Shown here: positions 42,362-52,950 of the stretch, one piece after another
Layout of the letters: every line of letters begins with the position of its first letter
Position numbering within the stretch: position 1 is the stretch's first letter
Assembly (NCBI RefSeq): GCF_019753765.1
Contig: NZ_JAIJZW010000001.1
Location: forward strand, 167,127 to 231,126
Origin: Microbacterium marinilacus
GTDB taxonomy: Bacteria; Actinomycetota; Actinomycetes; Actinomycetales; Microbacteriaceae
Reading direction: 5' to 3'
DNA: 64,000 nt
Program-made: the position numbers and the translations under genes
The notes under the pieces: model-generated
Database searches by the model: none
The model's input: only the letters and a program-made list of their open reading frames with translations
Told to the model about the DNA's origin: nothing

Positions 42362-43015
42362 GTGTCGACGACGACCGAGGCGACCACGGAGAGCCTCCAA
42401 CCGGACCTGACCGACCGGATCCGCGGCGCGATCCTCAGCGGGGACTTCGCGCCGCATCAGCGGCTCATCGAGGCGGACATCAGCGCGCGCTTCGACGCGA
42501 CGCGCGCCGCGGTGCGGACGGCGCTGATGAACCTCGCGGGCGAGGGGCTCGTCGAGCGGCTGCCGAACCGCGGCGCCCGCGTACGCGCGATCAGCGTCGA
42601 GGAGGCCATCGAGATCGTCGAGGTGCGCATGGGGCTCGAGGAGCTGTGCGCGCGCAAGGCCGCCGAGAACGTCTCCGACGAGGACGCGGCGGGCCTCGCC
42701 GACCTGCGCGAGCAGATCCGCTCGGCGGTGGACGCCGGGGACCTGGTGGGCTACGCGACGCTGAACCAGGAGATGGACCGCCGCATCCGCGAGCTCAGCG
42801 GGCACGCGACGGCCACGCAGCTGCTCGAGCGTCTGCACGCGCAGTCGGCGCGCCACCAGTTCCGGCTGGCGTATCACCCGGGGCGGGTGAGCCAGTCGGG
42901 CCCCGAGCACATCGCGATCATCGACGCGGTGCTGGCCCGCGACCCGGACGCGGCGGCCGACGCCACCCGCCGGCACCTGCAGGGCATCGTCCGCCTGCTC
43001 TCCGAGCTGCCCTGA
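42362..43015 (+). CDS. GntR-family (FCD) regulator
   Basis: A 217-residue FadR-subfamily regulator with a GTG start. The winged HTH spans about 15-75 (LTDRIRGAILSGDFAPHQRL then IEADISARFDATRAAVRTALMNLAGEGLVERLPNRGARVR). The all-helical FCD effector domain follows, with the metal-binding type residues RRIRELSGH and SQSGPEHIAIIDAVLARD. It stands between the sugar and Liv operons. The TTGTNGACA pattern in its own, the liv and the ligM/gal control regions points to it as the regulator of aromatic acid uptake and catabolism. Vanillate regulators of this class exist. Confidence 0.85.
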   Translation: MSTTTEATTESLQPDLTDRIRGAILSGDFAPHQRLIEADISARFDATRAAVRTALMNLAGEGLVERLPNRGARVRAISVEEAIEIVEVRMGLEELCARKAAENVSDEDAAGLADLREQIRSAVDAGDLVGYATLNQEMDRRIRELSGHATATQLLERLHAQSARHQFRLAYHPGRVSQSGPEHIAIIDAVLARDPDAAADATRRHLQGIVRLLSELP

Positions 43016-43066
43016 CCTGACCCGGGCCGAGAAGCGGCGCCTCCCGCGTCGTGCCCGCGCCCGCGC

Positions 43067-43107
43067 GCGACAGAGGGGCCCGGCGCGACGCCGGGCCCCT
43101 CTGTCGC
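43067..43107. terminator. Two-way terminator between gntR and the liv operon
   Basis: A perfect 19-bp stem: GCGACAGAGGGGCCCGGCG (43067-43085) with CGCCGGGCCCCTCTGTCGC (43089-43107) and a 3-nt loop. It lies between the convergent gntR and liv binding-protein genes and can end transcription in both directions. Confidence 0.8.
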
Positions 43108-43113
43108 GGTCGC

Positions 43114-44379
43114 CTACTCGAACGTCTCGGCGTTCGCGTAACCCTGGCCGTTGTACCGCTGCACGATCACGGTCGAGACCGCGGGCTGGCCGTCCACCGT
43201 GGTGTCGACCGCGGTGCCGTCGAGCATCAGCGGCGCCTGGAAGTCGGAGATGCTCGTGAGCGCCTCCATGAAGCTCTCGCGGGTCGGCTCCTCCATGTTC
43301 TGGAACGCCTGCTCGAGCGTCGCGCCGACGATGTAGCTCCACATGCAGTGCGGGAACTCGGGCACCGTCGTGTAGTCGCCCGAGAACTCCTCCAGCGCGG
43401 CGAGGAACGCCACGACGTCCTCGTCCTCCGCGAAGGCGGGGCTCTGCGGGGCCTTCGAGAACGACACCGAGTAGAAGCCGTCCTCCGGGTCTGCGCCGGC
43501 CGGCGACAGGATGCCGCCCGGGCTCGACGTGTTGGAGGGCAGGAACCAGCTGGGGCTCCACGACAGCTCGCGGGCCTTCTCGATCGACGAGATCACCAGC
43601 GGGGTGATCGACATCGCGTTGAAGAACACGTCGGCGTCGCTCGCGGCGAGCTCGGTGAGCTGCGCGTCGACGGAGGTGTCGGTCGCCTCGTAGGTGAGCT
43701 CCTCGACGATCTCGATGTTGTCGGCGCCCTCGATGGCCTCCTTGAAGCCCTCGACGTAGCCCTCGCCGAAGTCGTCGTTCTGCGACAGGATCGCGACCGT
43801 GTGCTCCTCGGCCGACTCGGCGAGCAGCTCGCCGAACGCGGCTCCCTCGTTCTGGTAGATCGGCACGAAGCCGAGCTGCCACGGGCTCTCCGTGCGGTCG
43901 CTGAACAGCGGATCGCCGGTCATGACGAGCGCCTGCGGCACCTCGTCCTCGATCGCCGCCTCGCGGTACGCGCGGTTCGTCGGGGTGCCGAGCCCCGACG
44001 TGAACGCGAACACGCTCGACTGGTTCTGCTGGAAGTTCGACAGCGCCTTCTGCGGGTCGTACGTGTCGTCGAACGCCTCGACGGTGACCTCGCGCGTCTT
44101 GCCGTCGCCGAACTCGATCGGGCCCGCCTGGCCGAAGTAGGCCACGAGGCCCGCGACGGTGCAGTTGCCCGGGCCGGCTGTGCCGCCGCTGAGCGGCGTG
44201 GTGACGCCCAACGTGATGCTGTCGTCGGTGATGCCGGGGCTCGCCGTGGCCTCGCCGTCGCCGTCGCCCGAGCCGCCCGGCTCGGCGGCGCGCGAGCATC
44301 CGGCGAGCGTGAGCGCGAGGGCCGATCCGAGGGCGACGATGCCCAGGGCGTTCCTCACCGCCTTGCTGCGCGTGTTCAT
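43114..44379 (-). CDS. Liv-type ABC importer substrate-binding lipoprotein
   Basis: A 421-residue lipoprotein with lipobox LAGC (Cys28). The mature part follows the branched-chain amino acid binding protein plan (ITDDSITLGVTTPLSGGTA, then AILSQNDDFGEGYVEGFKEA). In soil bacteria this class also binds aromatic acids such as coumarate or benzoate derivatives. The gene is last in a five-gene leftward operon with livG, livF, livH and livM. The nearby ligM/gal genes, and the shared TTGTNGACA site, favour an aromatic acid as ligand over leucine. Confidence 0.86.
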   Translation of the reverse strand: MNTRSKAVRNALGIVALGSALALTLAGCSRAAEPGGSGDGDGEATASPGITDDSITLGVTTPLSGGTAGPGNCTVAGLVAYFGQAGPIEFGDGKTREVTVEAFDDTYDPQKALSNFQQNQSSVFAFTSGLGTPTNRAYREAAIEDEVPQALVMTGDPLFSDRTESPWQLGFVPIYQNEGAAFGELLAESAEEHTVAILSQNDDFGEGYVEGFKEAIEGADNIEIVEELTYEATDTSVDAQLTELAASDADVFFNAMSITPLVISSIEKARELSWSPSWFLPSNTSSPGGILSPAGADPEDGFYSVSFSKAPQSPAFAEDEDVVAFLAALEEFSGDYTTVPEFPHCMWSYIVGATLEQAFQNMEEPTRESFMEALTSISDFQAPLMLDGTAVDTTVDGQPAVSTVIVQRYNGQGYANAETFE

Positions 44380-44416
44380 GCTGACCTTCTCTCTGGTGTT
44401 TCCGGTGGGGACTGGA

Positions 44417-45481
44417 TTACTGCGGCTTGTCGTCGACGGGCGCGGTGGCCGTCCGGTCGCCCGAGCCGCCGCGACGGCGCAGCAGGCGGCGGACGACGCG
44501 CGGCAGGCTCGCGATCCCGCCCGGGAGGACGAAGAGCACGACGAGCAGGATGACGCCCTGGATCAGCGAGGTCAGGGTCGCGTTGATCTCGTTGGTCACG
44601 TTCGGCACCAGCACGTAGTAGGCGCCGCCGATGACGGAGCCGACGATGCTGCCCGCGCCGCCGATCACCATCGACGCGAGCAGGCTGATCGAGTGGTGGA
44701 ACGACAGCGTCTCGGGGGAGGTGTACTGCACGACGACCATGTAGAGGAAGCCGCTGACGCCGCCCACCATCGCCGCGATCGTGAAGGCCATGACCTTGTA
44801 GCGGTACGGCGAGATGCCCATCGACGAGGCGACGGCCTCGTTCTCCTTGACGATCGCGAGAGCGCGGCCGAACTTGCCGTGCACGAGGTTGCGCACGAGC
44901 AGGAAGACGATCGCGGCGATCACCAGCACGATGTAGTACTGCCAGATGTCGTTCGGGACGCCCGTCCAGTCGGGCGCCGCCGAGAACCGCGCCGACGTGC
45001 CCTGCGAGCCGCCGGTCCACTCCGACAGGCGCTTGGCGAGGGGGACGCCGATGATCGGCAGGGCGATCGTCACCATGGCGATCGCGAGCCCGCCGAGGCG
45101 CGCCGCCGCGAGGGCGATGACGTATCCGGTGATCCCCGCGAGCAGCACCGCGAGGGCGAAGACCACGACGACGTTCCAGCCCTCGTTGACGCCGTACGCG
45201 GTCACATAGGCGCCGAGTCCGACGAAGAAGATCTGGCCGAGGGATACCTGCCCCGTGTACCCCATGATCACGTTGAGGCCCAGCACCGCGACGGCGTAGA
45301 CGCCGATGCGCGCCAGGGCCTGGTTGGTCGCCACGTCGAGGTTCCACGGCGCCAGCAGCAGCACCAGGGCGACCGCGACGACGATCGCGGTCTGCACCCA
45401 GGGGCGGCGCCACAGGGGCGCGGACGCGGCACCCGGTCGCGTGGGGGTCATCGCGGGGGTCTCCTTCTTCCGGGCGGCCAT
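44417..45481 (-). CDS. livM: Liv-type ABC importer permease
   Basis: A 354-residue LivM permease with about ten hydrophobic spans. GLNVIMGYTGQVSLGQIFFVGLGAY near 68-92 is the family signature. GKFGRALAIVKENEAVASSMGI is the cytoplasmic coupling loop, and GGAGSIVGSVIGGAYYVLVP follows. The start at 45481 overlaps the livH stop (ATGA). The Lys-rich N-terminus MAARKKE and the Arg-rich C-terminus RRLLRRRGG flank the membrane part. It forms the pore with LivH. Confidence 0.9.
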   Translation of the reverse strand: MAARKKETPAMTPTRPGAASAPLWRRPWVQTAIVVAVALVLLLAPWNLDVATNQALARIGVYAVAVLGLNVIMGYTGQVSLGQIFFVGLGAYVTAYGVNEGWNVVVVFALAVLLAGITGYVIALAAARLGGLAIAMVTIALPIIGVPLAKRLSEWTGGSQGTSARFSAAPDWTGVPNDIWQYYIVLVIAAIVFLLVRNLVHGKFGRALAIVKENEAVASSMGISPYRYKVMAFTIAAMVGGVSGFLYMVVVQYTSPETLSFHHSISLLASMVIGGAGSIVGSVIGGAYYVLVPNVTNEINATLTSLIQGVILLVVLFVLPGGIASLPRVVRRLLRRRGGSGDRTATAPVDDKPQ

Positions 45482-46362
45482 CAGACCCGCACCACCGTCT
45501 TGCGGCCGAACAGGCCCTGCGGCCTGACCAGCAGCACCACGAACAGCAGGATGAACGGCACCGCGATCTTCAGGTCGTGTCCGATGAACGGCACATAGAC
45601 GGCGGCCAGGTTCTCGAGGACTCCGATCAGCCAGGCGGCGACGACCACGCCGATCGGGCTGGACGCGCCGCCGAGTATCACCGCCGCCAGCGCGTAGACG
45701 AGCGCGCTGTCGAGCATGCCCGGTGTGAGGCTGAGCCGCGGCGCGACGAGCGCTCCGGCGATCGCCCCGAGCGCGGCGGCGAGCCCCCAGCCGACCATCA
45801 GCAGGCGCCCGACGGGAAGGCCCGAGAAGGAGGACGACCGGGGGTTGTCGGCGACGGCGCGCAGCGCGAGGCCGACCTTCGTCTTCCGGAACAGCAGCTG
45901 CAGCAGCACCATGATCGCGGCGATCACCAGGAACGTGCCCAGCGAGCGCCAGCTCACGGCGGCGCCCAGGACGGGGAACGAGTCGCCGGGGAACAGCGAG
46001 GGGAACTGGCGGTTGTTGTACGACCAGATCCAGCCGCAGATGCCCGTGATGAGGGTCAGCAGGCCGACGGTGACGACCACGGCCGTGTCCGGGTCGCCGC
46101 CCTCGAACCTGCGCATCAGGAAGCGCTCGATCAGCGCGCCGAGCACGAACGAGATCGCCACCGCGATCACGAGCGCGAGGATCAGCGGCACGCCCATGCC
46201 GAGGAAGGCATACGCGATGTATCCGGACAGCACCGCCATGCCGCCCTGCGCGAAGTTGACCATGCCCGTGGACTGGTTGACGAGGACGATCGCCAGGGCG
46301 AGGGCCGCGTAGATCGACCCCATGGCGAGGCCGTCGACGACGAGCTGGATGAAGGTTCCCAC
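45481..46362 (-). CDS. livH: Liv-type ABC importer permease
   Basis: A 293-residue LivH permease with eight or so spans. Family features are QLVVDGLAMGSIYAALALAIVLV at the N-terminus, NFAQGGMAVLSGYIAY, GLALRAVADNPRSSSFSGLPV (the coupling loop) and ILGGASSPIGVVVAAWLIG. It starts with GTG at 46362, one base after the livF stop codon region, so translation is coupled. It pairs with LivM. Confidence 0.9.
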   Translation of the reverse strand: MGTFIQLVVDGLAMGSIYAALALAIVLVNQSTGMVNFAQGGMAVLSGYIAYAFLGMGVPLILALVIAVAISFVLGALIERFLMRRFEGGDPDTAVVVTVGLLTLITGICGWIWSYNNRQFPSLFPGDSFPVLGAAVSWRSLGTFLVIAAIMVLLQLLFRKTKVGLALRAVADNPRSSSFSGLPVGRLLMVGWGLAAALGAIAGALVAPRLSLTPGMLDSALVYALAAVILGGASSPIGVVVAAWLIGVLENLAAVYVPFIGHDLKIAVPFILLFVVLLVRPQGLFGRKTVVRV

Positions 46363-46363
46363 G

Positions 46364-47074
46364 TCAGCCTCCCAGGTAAGCGCGGCGGATCTCGTCCCGG
46401 CCCTTCAGCTCGGCCGACGTGCCGGTGAGCACGCTGCGGCCGGTCTCGAGCACCGTGGCGGTGTCGACGATGCTGAAGGCGAGATTGGCGTTCTGCTCGA
46501 CGACGAGCATCGCGATGTCCGACTCGAGCCGGAGGCGGCGGATGGCCTCGTAGACGTTCTTGGCGGTGCTCGGCGCCAGGCCGAGCGACGGCTCGTCCAG
46601 CACCAGCAGCCGGGGCTTGGCCATGAACGCGCGACCGACGGCGAGCATCTGCTGCTCGCCGCCCGACAGCGCCGACGCGTTCGACGAGATCCGTTCCTTG
46701 AGGTTCGGGAAGAGGTCGAGCAGGTAGTCGACGTCCGTGGGGATGCGGCGTCGGTCCTTGCGCAGGTACGCCCCGACCATGAGGTTCTCGCGGACCGTGA
46801 GGTTGGGCAGGGTGCCGCGGCCCTCGGGGACGTGCGCGATGCCGCGGGCCGCCACCTGATCGGGCCGCAGGCCGCTGATGTCCTGCCCATCGAAGACGAT
46901 GCGTCCGGTGGTGCGCACGACGCCGCTGATCGCGCGGAGCGTGGTGGTCTTGCCGGCGCCGTTCGCGCCGAGGATGCCGACGGCCCCGCCCTCGGGCACG
47001 CTCAGCGAGACGCCCTCGAGCACCTGGACGGGCCCGTACGACGCGGTCACGTCGGTGAGCTCAAGCAGCGTCAT
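46364..47074 (-). CDS. livF: Liv-type ABC importer ATPase
   Basis: A 236-residue ATPase with Walker A ILGANGAGKTTTLRAIS near 34-50, the LivF linker HVPEGRGTLPNLTVRENL, signature LSGGEQQMLAVGRAF, Walker B LLVLDEPSLGLAP and an H-loop replaced by VEQNANLAF, which is normal in LivF. It overlaps livG by 14 bp. It drives import with LivG as a heterodimer. Confidence 0.92.
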   Translation of the reverse strand: MTLLELTDVTASYGPVQVLEGVSLSVPEGGAVGILGANGAGKTTTLRAISGVVRTTGRIVFDGQDISGLRPDQVAARGIAHVPEGRGTLPNLTVRENLMVGAYLRKDRRRIPTDVDYLLDLFPNLKERISSNASALSGGEQQMLAVGRAFMAKPRLLVLDEPSLGLAPSTAKNVYEAIRRLRLESDIAMLVVEQNANLAFSIVDTATVLETGRSVLTGTSAELKGRDEIRRAYLGG

Positions 47075-47843
47075 CCGCGGCGTCCTTCCCGATGTAGGCC
47101 TCGATGACCCGCGGGTCGGCCTGCGCCTCCGCCGCGGTGCCCTCCATGAGCTTCCGGCCGTGGTCCAGCACGACGACCCGGTCGGTGAGCGCGGAGATCA
47201 GCCCCATGTGGTGCTCGACGATCACGACGGTGACGTCGGCGTCGTGCCGCAGGCCGCGGACCGTCTCGATGAAGCGCTCGACCTCGCCGTGGGAGAGCCC
47301 GGCGGCCGGCTCGTCGAGCAGCAGCAGGCTGGGGCGCATCAGCAGGGCCCGGCACAGCTCGATGCCCTTGTGCAGGCCGTGCGACAGCTCGTCGGCGGCG
47401 AGATCGGCGGCCCAGCCGAGGCCGTGCGCGTCGAGCAGGCCGAGCGCCTCCTCGCGCAGCTCGCGCTCGCGCCGCCCCGTGGGCGGCACGCGCAGCGACC
47501 AGGCGAGCGGGCCGGCGGGCAGGCGGGTGTGCCCTCCCAGCAGGACGTTCTCGAGCACGGTCGCGTTCAGCTGCAGCGCGGGGTGCTGGAAGGTGCGGGC
47601 GAGCCCGTGGCGAGGCAGGCGCGAGGGGTGCGATCCGCTGACCTCGTCGCCATCGATCGAGATCGACCCGGAGGTGGGCCGGTAGTGCCCGCTGATGCAG
47701 TTGAACAGGGACGTCTTGCCCGCGCCGTTCGGTCCGACGAGTCCGAGGATCTCGCCGGGCTCCACGTCGAAGCCGACGTCGTGCAGCACCGTCACCCCGC
47801 CGAAGCGGAGGTTGACGTCCTGCAGAGTGAGTCGAGCGGCCAT
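47061..47843 (-). CDS. livG: Liv-type ABC importer ATPase with an altered signature
   Basis: A 260-residue ATPase with Walker A LVGPNGAGKTSLFNCISG near 34-51, Q-loop RTFQHPAL, Walker B LLLLDEPAAGLSHGE and H-loop IVEHHMGLI. The signature reads LSHGLHKGIELCRALL where LivG usually has LSYGQQRRLEIARAL, so the Q/R positions are changed. It is the first gene of the operon, 110 bp or so downstream of a TTGACA promoter that overlaps the TTGTNGACA site. Confidence 0.88.
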   Translation of the reverse strand: MAARLTLQDVNLRFGGVTVLHDVGFDVEPGEILGLVGPNGAGKTSLFNCISGHYRPTSGSISIDGDEVSGSHPSRLPRHGLARTFQHPALQLNATVLENVLLGGHTRLPAGPLAWSLRVPPTGRRERELREEALGLLDAHGLGWAADLAADELSHGLHKGIELCRALLMRPSLLLLDEPAAGLSHGEVERFIETVRGLRHDADVTVVIVEHHMGLISALTDRVVVLDHGRKLMEGTAAEAQADPRVIEAYIGKDAADDAA

Positions 47844-47961
47844 CGCTCCCGTCTCCTGATGCGTCGTTGCAGTGGGGCAGGGCGACCGCCGTCCTGCCGC
47901 GCCCAGGGGTCGCTGTGGTGACCGTGGCGTGGCGGGACGTTCGGGTCATCCCGTATTCGGA

Positions 47962-47993
47962 AGGCTATGAACACGGGGTCAAAGTGTCAACAA
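47962..47993 (-). promoter_or_regulatory. liv promoter with TTGTNGACA site 2
   Basis: On the minus strand TTGACA (47990-47985) and TAGCCT (47967-47962) are 17 bp apart, a good promoter for livG. The -35 is embedded in TTGTTGACA (47993-47985), the same pattern as upstream of gntR and ligM. A protein bound there would block the polymerase, so repression is the simplest model. Confidence 0.6.
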
Positions 47994-48046
47994 TCGTGGC
48001 GCGAATCGCTTCCGCGTGTCGGGCCAAGGGCCGTAGATTGTCCGCC

Positions 48047-48820
48047 ATGACTCGGATCGCGGTGATGGGGCTCGGGGAGGCGGGCAGGCTCTACGCGCGG
48101 GGCCTCGCGGAGGCCGGCGCCGACGTCACCGGGTACGACCCGCACGTCGACGTCACCGGCGCGGGCGTTGCGCAGTACGACCGGCTGCAGGACTGCGTCG
48201 ACGGAGCCGACGTCGTGCTGAGCCTCGTCGGCGCCCGCGCCTCGGTGACCGCCGCCCGGGACGCCGCCGCGGGGATGACGGGGCACGCGGTGCTCGCCGA
48301 CCTCAACGCCGCGGCCCCCGACACGAAGCACCGGGTGGCGCGCGCGGTGCAGGAGTCCGGCGTCGGGATGGCCGACGTCGCCGTGCTGGCGCCCGTGCCG
48401 CGGGCGGGTCACCGCACCCCGCTGCTCGCCAGCGGCGAGGGGGCCGAGGCGTTCGCCGCGCGGATGCGGCCGTTCGGCGTGCCGGTCGACGTCGCGCCGG
48501 GCGGGGTCGGCGATGCGGCGAGGCTCAAGCTGCTGCGGGCGATCTTCATGAAGGGGCTCGCCGCCGTGACGATCGAGGCGCTCGAGGCCGGTCGCGCGCT
48601 CGGCGCGGAGGACTGGCTGCGCGGACAGATCGCGAGCGAGCTCGGCTCCGGAGGCGACGCGCTCGTCGAGAGGTTCGTCACCGGGACGCGCCGACACGCC
48701 GAGCGTCGGGCGCAGGAGGTGGGCGACGCGCTCGAGATGCTCGCGGAGGCCGGGGCGCACGACGACGTCACCCGAGCGACCCACGCCTGGCTGCGGCGCA
48801 TCCTGGTCGAGGGCGACTGA
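48047..48820 (+). CDS. NAD-binding 6-phosphogluconate dehydrogenase-like protein (DUF1932)
   Basis: A 257-residue protein with an N-terminal Rossmann fold (IAVMGLGEAGRLYARGLAEAGADVTGYDP at 4-32) and a C-terminal helical DUF1932 domain (LLRAIFMKGLAAVTIEALEA, then WLRRIL). It resembles beta-hydroxyacid dehydrogenases such as threonate or hydroxyisobutyrate dehydrogenases but is shorter than the usual 290. It is divergent from livG and 127 bp before the aldehyde dehydrogenase gene. Its substrate is unknown; in this context it may act on a hydroxy-acid product of ring degradation. Confidence 0.75.
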   Translation: MTRIAVMGLGEAGRLYARGLAEAGADVTGYDPHVDVTGAGVAQYDRLQDCVDGADVVLSLVGARASVTAARDAAAGMTGHAVLADLNAAAPDTKHRVARAVQESGVGMADVAVLAPVPRAGHRTPLLASGEGAEAFAARMRPFGVPVDVAPGGVGDAARLKLLRAIFMKGLAAVTIEALEAGRALGAEDWLRGQIASELGSGGDALVERFVTGTRRHAERRAQEVGDALEMLAEAGAHDDVTRATHAWLRRILVEGD

Positions 48821-48947
48821 GCCGGCGGACGCGTCCTCCGACCGGATGGAAGCTCCCTTCCCGGGCATCGCGGCACGCCCTAGGGTGTCACCCACCGCGG
48901 CGACGGCGTCGTCTCCGCTTCCCGTGATCTCGACGAGGAGAACACCC

Positions 48948-50447
48948 ATGTCCACCACTCTCGACCCGACCTCCGCCGACCCGGGCGGGGTGGCACCGCC
49001 CGACGTCCGGCCCCGCCTGTGGATCGGAGGACGCTGGGAGGAGCCGCGCGACGGAGGCCGCATGGACGTCGTCGACCCGGCGACCGGGCGGACCGTCGCG
49101 GAGGTCGCCGCCGCGACCCCCGCCGACGTGGCGGCGGCGACCGCCGCCGCACGCGCGGCCTTCGACGACGGCGGATGGCGCTCGCTGTCGGGACGCGAGC
49201 GCTCACGCGTCCTGCTGCGCGCCGCGGCGCTCATGCGGGAGCGCGCCGACGAGCTCGCCCGGGCGGAGAGCGTGGACGTCGGCAAGCCCCTCGCCCTCGC
49301 GCGCGCCATCGACGTTCCCGGCGCCACCGACCAGTACGAGTACTACGGCACCCTCGCGCCGCACCTCGACGGCGCCACCCGCGACGTGCCGATCCCCGCG
49401 TTCGCCTACACGCGCTGCGAGCCGCGCGGCGTCGTCGCCGCGATCAGCCCCTTCAACTTCCCCCTCATCCTGTCGAGCTCGAAGATCGCGCCCGCGCTCG
49501 CCGCGGGGAACGCGGTGGTGCACAAGCCGTCGCCGCTCACCCCGCTGAGCGCGCTGCTGATGGCCGAGGTGCTGCGCGACGCGGGCGTGCCCGACGGCGT
49601 GTACAACCTCGTCACCGGGCCTGGACCCGACATCGGCGACGCGCTGGTGCGTGACCCGCGCGTGGACATGGTCGCCTTCACCGGCTCGACGACCGTCGGC
49701 CGCGAGGTGGCGAAGGTCGCGGGGGAGCGGCTGATCCCCGTCGCCGCCGAGCTCGGCGGCAACGCCGCCAACATCCTGTTCGCCGACGCCGACCTCGACC
49801 GGGCGATCGGCGCCGTGATCAACGCGTTCGTCTACAACACGGGCCAGTTCTGCATGGCGGGGCCTCGACTGCTCGTGGAGCGCCCCGTGTACGAGATCGT
49901 GATCGGCGTCCTCGCCGAGGCCGTGGGCGGCGTGCCGCTCGGCCGGCCGAGCGACCCCGGCACGGTCATCGGCCCGCTGGCGAGCGCCGCCCAGCGCGAC
50001 CGCGTCGAGCGGATGGTGCGCGACGCCGTCGCCGCCGGCGGGCGGGTCGTCGCGGGCGGTGGTCGCGTCGACCTCGACGGCGGGTTCTACTTCTCGCCGA
50101 CCGTGATCGCCGATCTGCCGCAGGACGCGCCGGCCGTCCGCGAGGAGGTGTTCGGGCCGGTCCTCACGGTGCAGCCGTTCGACACCGAGGACGAGGCGGT
50201 GCGCCTCGCCAACGGGACCGCCTACGGTCTCGCCGCAGGCGTGCAGACGAGCGACGTCAGCCGGGTGCACCGCGGCGCGGCGCGGCTCGAGGCGGGCATC
50301 GTGTGGGTCAACGGGTGGGCGATGCTCGACACGGCGATGCCGTTCGGGGGCGTGAAGGACTCGGGCTGGGGGCGCGAGAACGGCCCGGAGGCGCTCGCCT
50401 CGTTCACCCGGACGAAGTCGGTCGTGATCGCCCTCGACGGCGCCTGA
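48948..50447 (+). CDS. Aldehyde dehydrogenase near ligM
   Basis: A 499-residue aldehyde dehydrogenase: ISPFNFPLILSSSKIAPALAAGN, FTGSTTVGREV, catalytic Glu in AAELGGNAANI and nucleophile Cys in NTGQFCMAGPRLL. Start ATG 48948 follows GACGAGGAG. It is convergent with ligM across a strong terminator. The position suggests an aromatic aldehyde such as vanillin or syringaldehyde, whose oxidation gives the LigM substrate, but betaine- or sugar-type aldehydes cannot be excluded from sequence. It is not closely similar to the aldehyde dehydrogenase of the sugar operon. Confidence 0.82.
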   Translation: MSTTLDPTSADPGGVAPPDVRPRLWIGGRWEEPRDGGRMDVVDPATGRTVAEVAAATPADVAAATAAARAAFDDGGWRSLSGRERSRVLLRAAALMRERADELARAESVDVGKPLALARAIDVPGATDQYEYYGTLAPHLDGATRDVPIPAFAYTRCEPRGVVAAISPFNFPLILSSSKIAPALAAGNAVVHKPSPLTPLSALLMAEVLRDAGVPDGVYNLVTGPGPDIGDALVRDPRVDMVAFTGSTTVGREVAKVAGERLIPVAAELGGNAANILFADADLDRAIGAVINAFVYNTGQFCMAGPRLLVERPVYEIVIGVLAEAVGGVPLGRPSDPGTVIGPLASAAQRDRVERMVRDAVAAGGRVVAGGGRVDLDGGFYFSPTVIADLPQDAPAVREEVFGPVLTVQPFDTEDEAVRLANGTAYGLAAGVQTSDVSRVHRGAARLEAGIVWVNGWAMLDTAMPFGGVKDSGWGRENGPEALASFTRTKSVVIALDGA

Positions 50448-50464
50448 CGCCCCACGACGAGCGA

Positions 50465-50492
50465 CGCCCCGGATCCTCGAGGATCCGGGGCG
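50465..50492. terminator. Two-way terminator between the aldehyde dehydrogenase gene and ligM
   Basis: CGCCCCGGATCC (50465-50476) pairs with GGATCCGGGGCG (50481-50492) around a TCGA loop, a perfect 12-bp stem between two convergent stop codons. It can act on both transcripts. Confidence 0.75.
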
Positions 50493-50509
50493 CCGCGTCG
50501 GTCGTATGG

Positions 50510-52042
<1,533 letters not shown>

Positions 52043-52194
52043 TCACTCAGAGGAACTTCAGCAGCGGACGCGTGCCGGGCGGAGGCCCCGTCGAGGGGAC
52101 GACGCCCGCAAGGCTCCCGGCCGGAAAGGCCGTCGTGCCGCTGGCCCGCGAACCTCCCCGAAGAAGGGGACAGGTCGAACGAACGGATGACTCT

Positions 52195-52950
52195 ATGGCA
52201 GAGACCGAGCCGTCGCTCCTCGTCGTGAGCGCGCACGCCGGAGACTTCGTGTGGCGCGCAGGCGGCGCCATCGCCGCGGCCACGCTGCGGGGCGAGAAGG
52301 CGACCGTGGTCTGCCTCTCGTACGGCGAGCGGGGAGAGTCCGCCAGTCAGTGGCTCGCCGGCAAACCGCTCGACGAGATCAAGCAGATCCGCCGCGACGA
52401 GGCGAGCGCTGCCGCCGCGGCCCTCGGCGCCGACATCGAGTTCCTCGACCTCGGCGACTATCCGCTCGTCGAGAGCCCCGAGGCCGTGCAGAGGCTCGTC
52501 GACGTGTACCGCCGCGTGCAGCCGACGGTCGTGCTGACGCACCCGCTCGCCGATCCCTACAACGGCGACCACCCGGCCGCCGCCCGCATGGCACTGCAGG
52601 CGCGCGTGCTCGCGCAGGCGATCGGCGTGGCGAACTCCGACGGCTCGTACCCCTCGAAGCAGGACATCATCGGCGCCCCGCCCGTGTTCTTCTTCGAGCC
52701 CCACCAGCCCGAGCAGTCGGACTTCAAGCCCAACGTGCTGCTGGACATCACCGACGCCTTCCCCCTCAAGCAGAAGGCGATGGAGTGCCTGCCGGCGCAG
52801 AAGCACATGTGGGAGTACTACACGGCGCTGGCCGTGCGCCGCGGCGTGCAGGTCAAGCGCAACGCCGGGCCCAACCTGGGCCTGCCGCACGACACGATGG
52901 GCGAGGCGTACGTGCGGTACTACCCGCAGGTGACGGGGACGTTGGCGTGA
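52195..52950 (+). CDS. galB: 4-Oxalomesaconate hydratase, PIG-L/LmbE fold
   Basis: A 251-residue zinc enzyme of the LmbE/PIG-L fold. Instead of the deacetylase motif HPDDE it has SAHAGDFVWRAGG (His14, Asp17), the form found in Pseudomonas GalB, which hydrates 4-oxalomesaconate to 4-carboxy-4-hydroxy-2-oxoadipate. The second metal region is THPLADPYNGDHPAA (His116, His126). The start is chosen by the family fit, since the Shine-Dalgarno is weak. It leads the gal operon and overlaps galC by GTGA. A mycothiol-type deacetylase is excluded by the missing DDE. Confidence 0.88.
   Translation: MAETEPSLLVVSAHAGDFVWRAGGAIAAATLRGEKATVVCLSYGERGESASQWLAGKPLDEIKQIRRDEASAAAAALGADIEFLDLGDYPLVESPEAVQRLVDVYRRVQPTVVLTHPLADPYNGDHPAAARMALQARVLAQAIGVANSDGSYPSKQDIIGAPPVFFFEPHQPEQSDFKPNVLLDITDAFPLKQKAMECLPAQKHMWEYYTALAVRRGVQVKRNAGPNLGLPHDTMGEAYVRYYPQVTGTLA

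Noticed and set aside
52195..52950. Mycothiol or GlcNAc deacetylase of the LmbE family
   Set aside because: The HPDDE motif is replaced by HAGDF, and the gene is fused by overlap to galC and galD.
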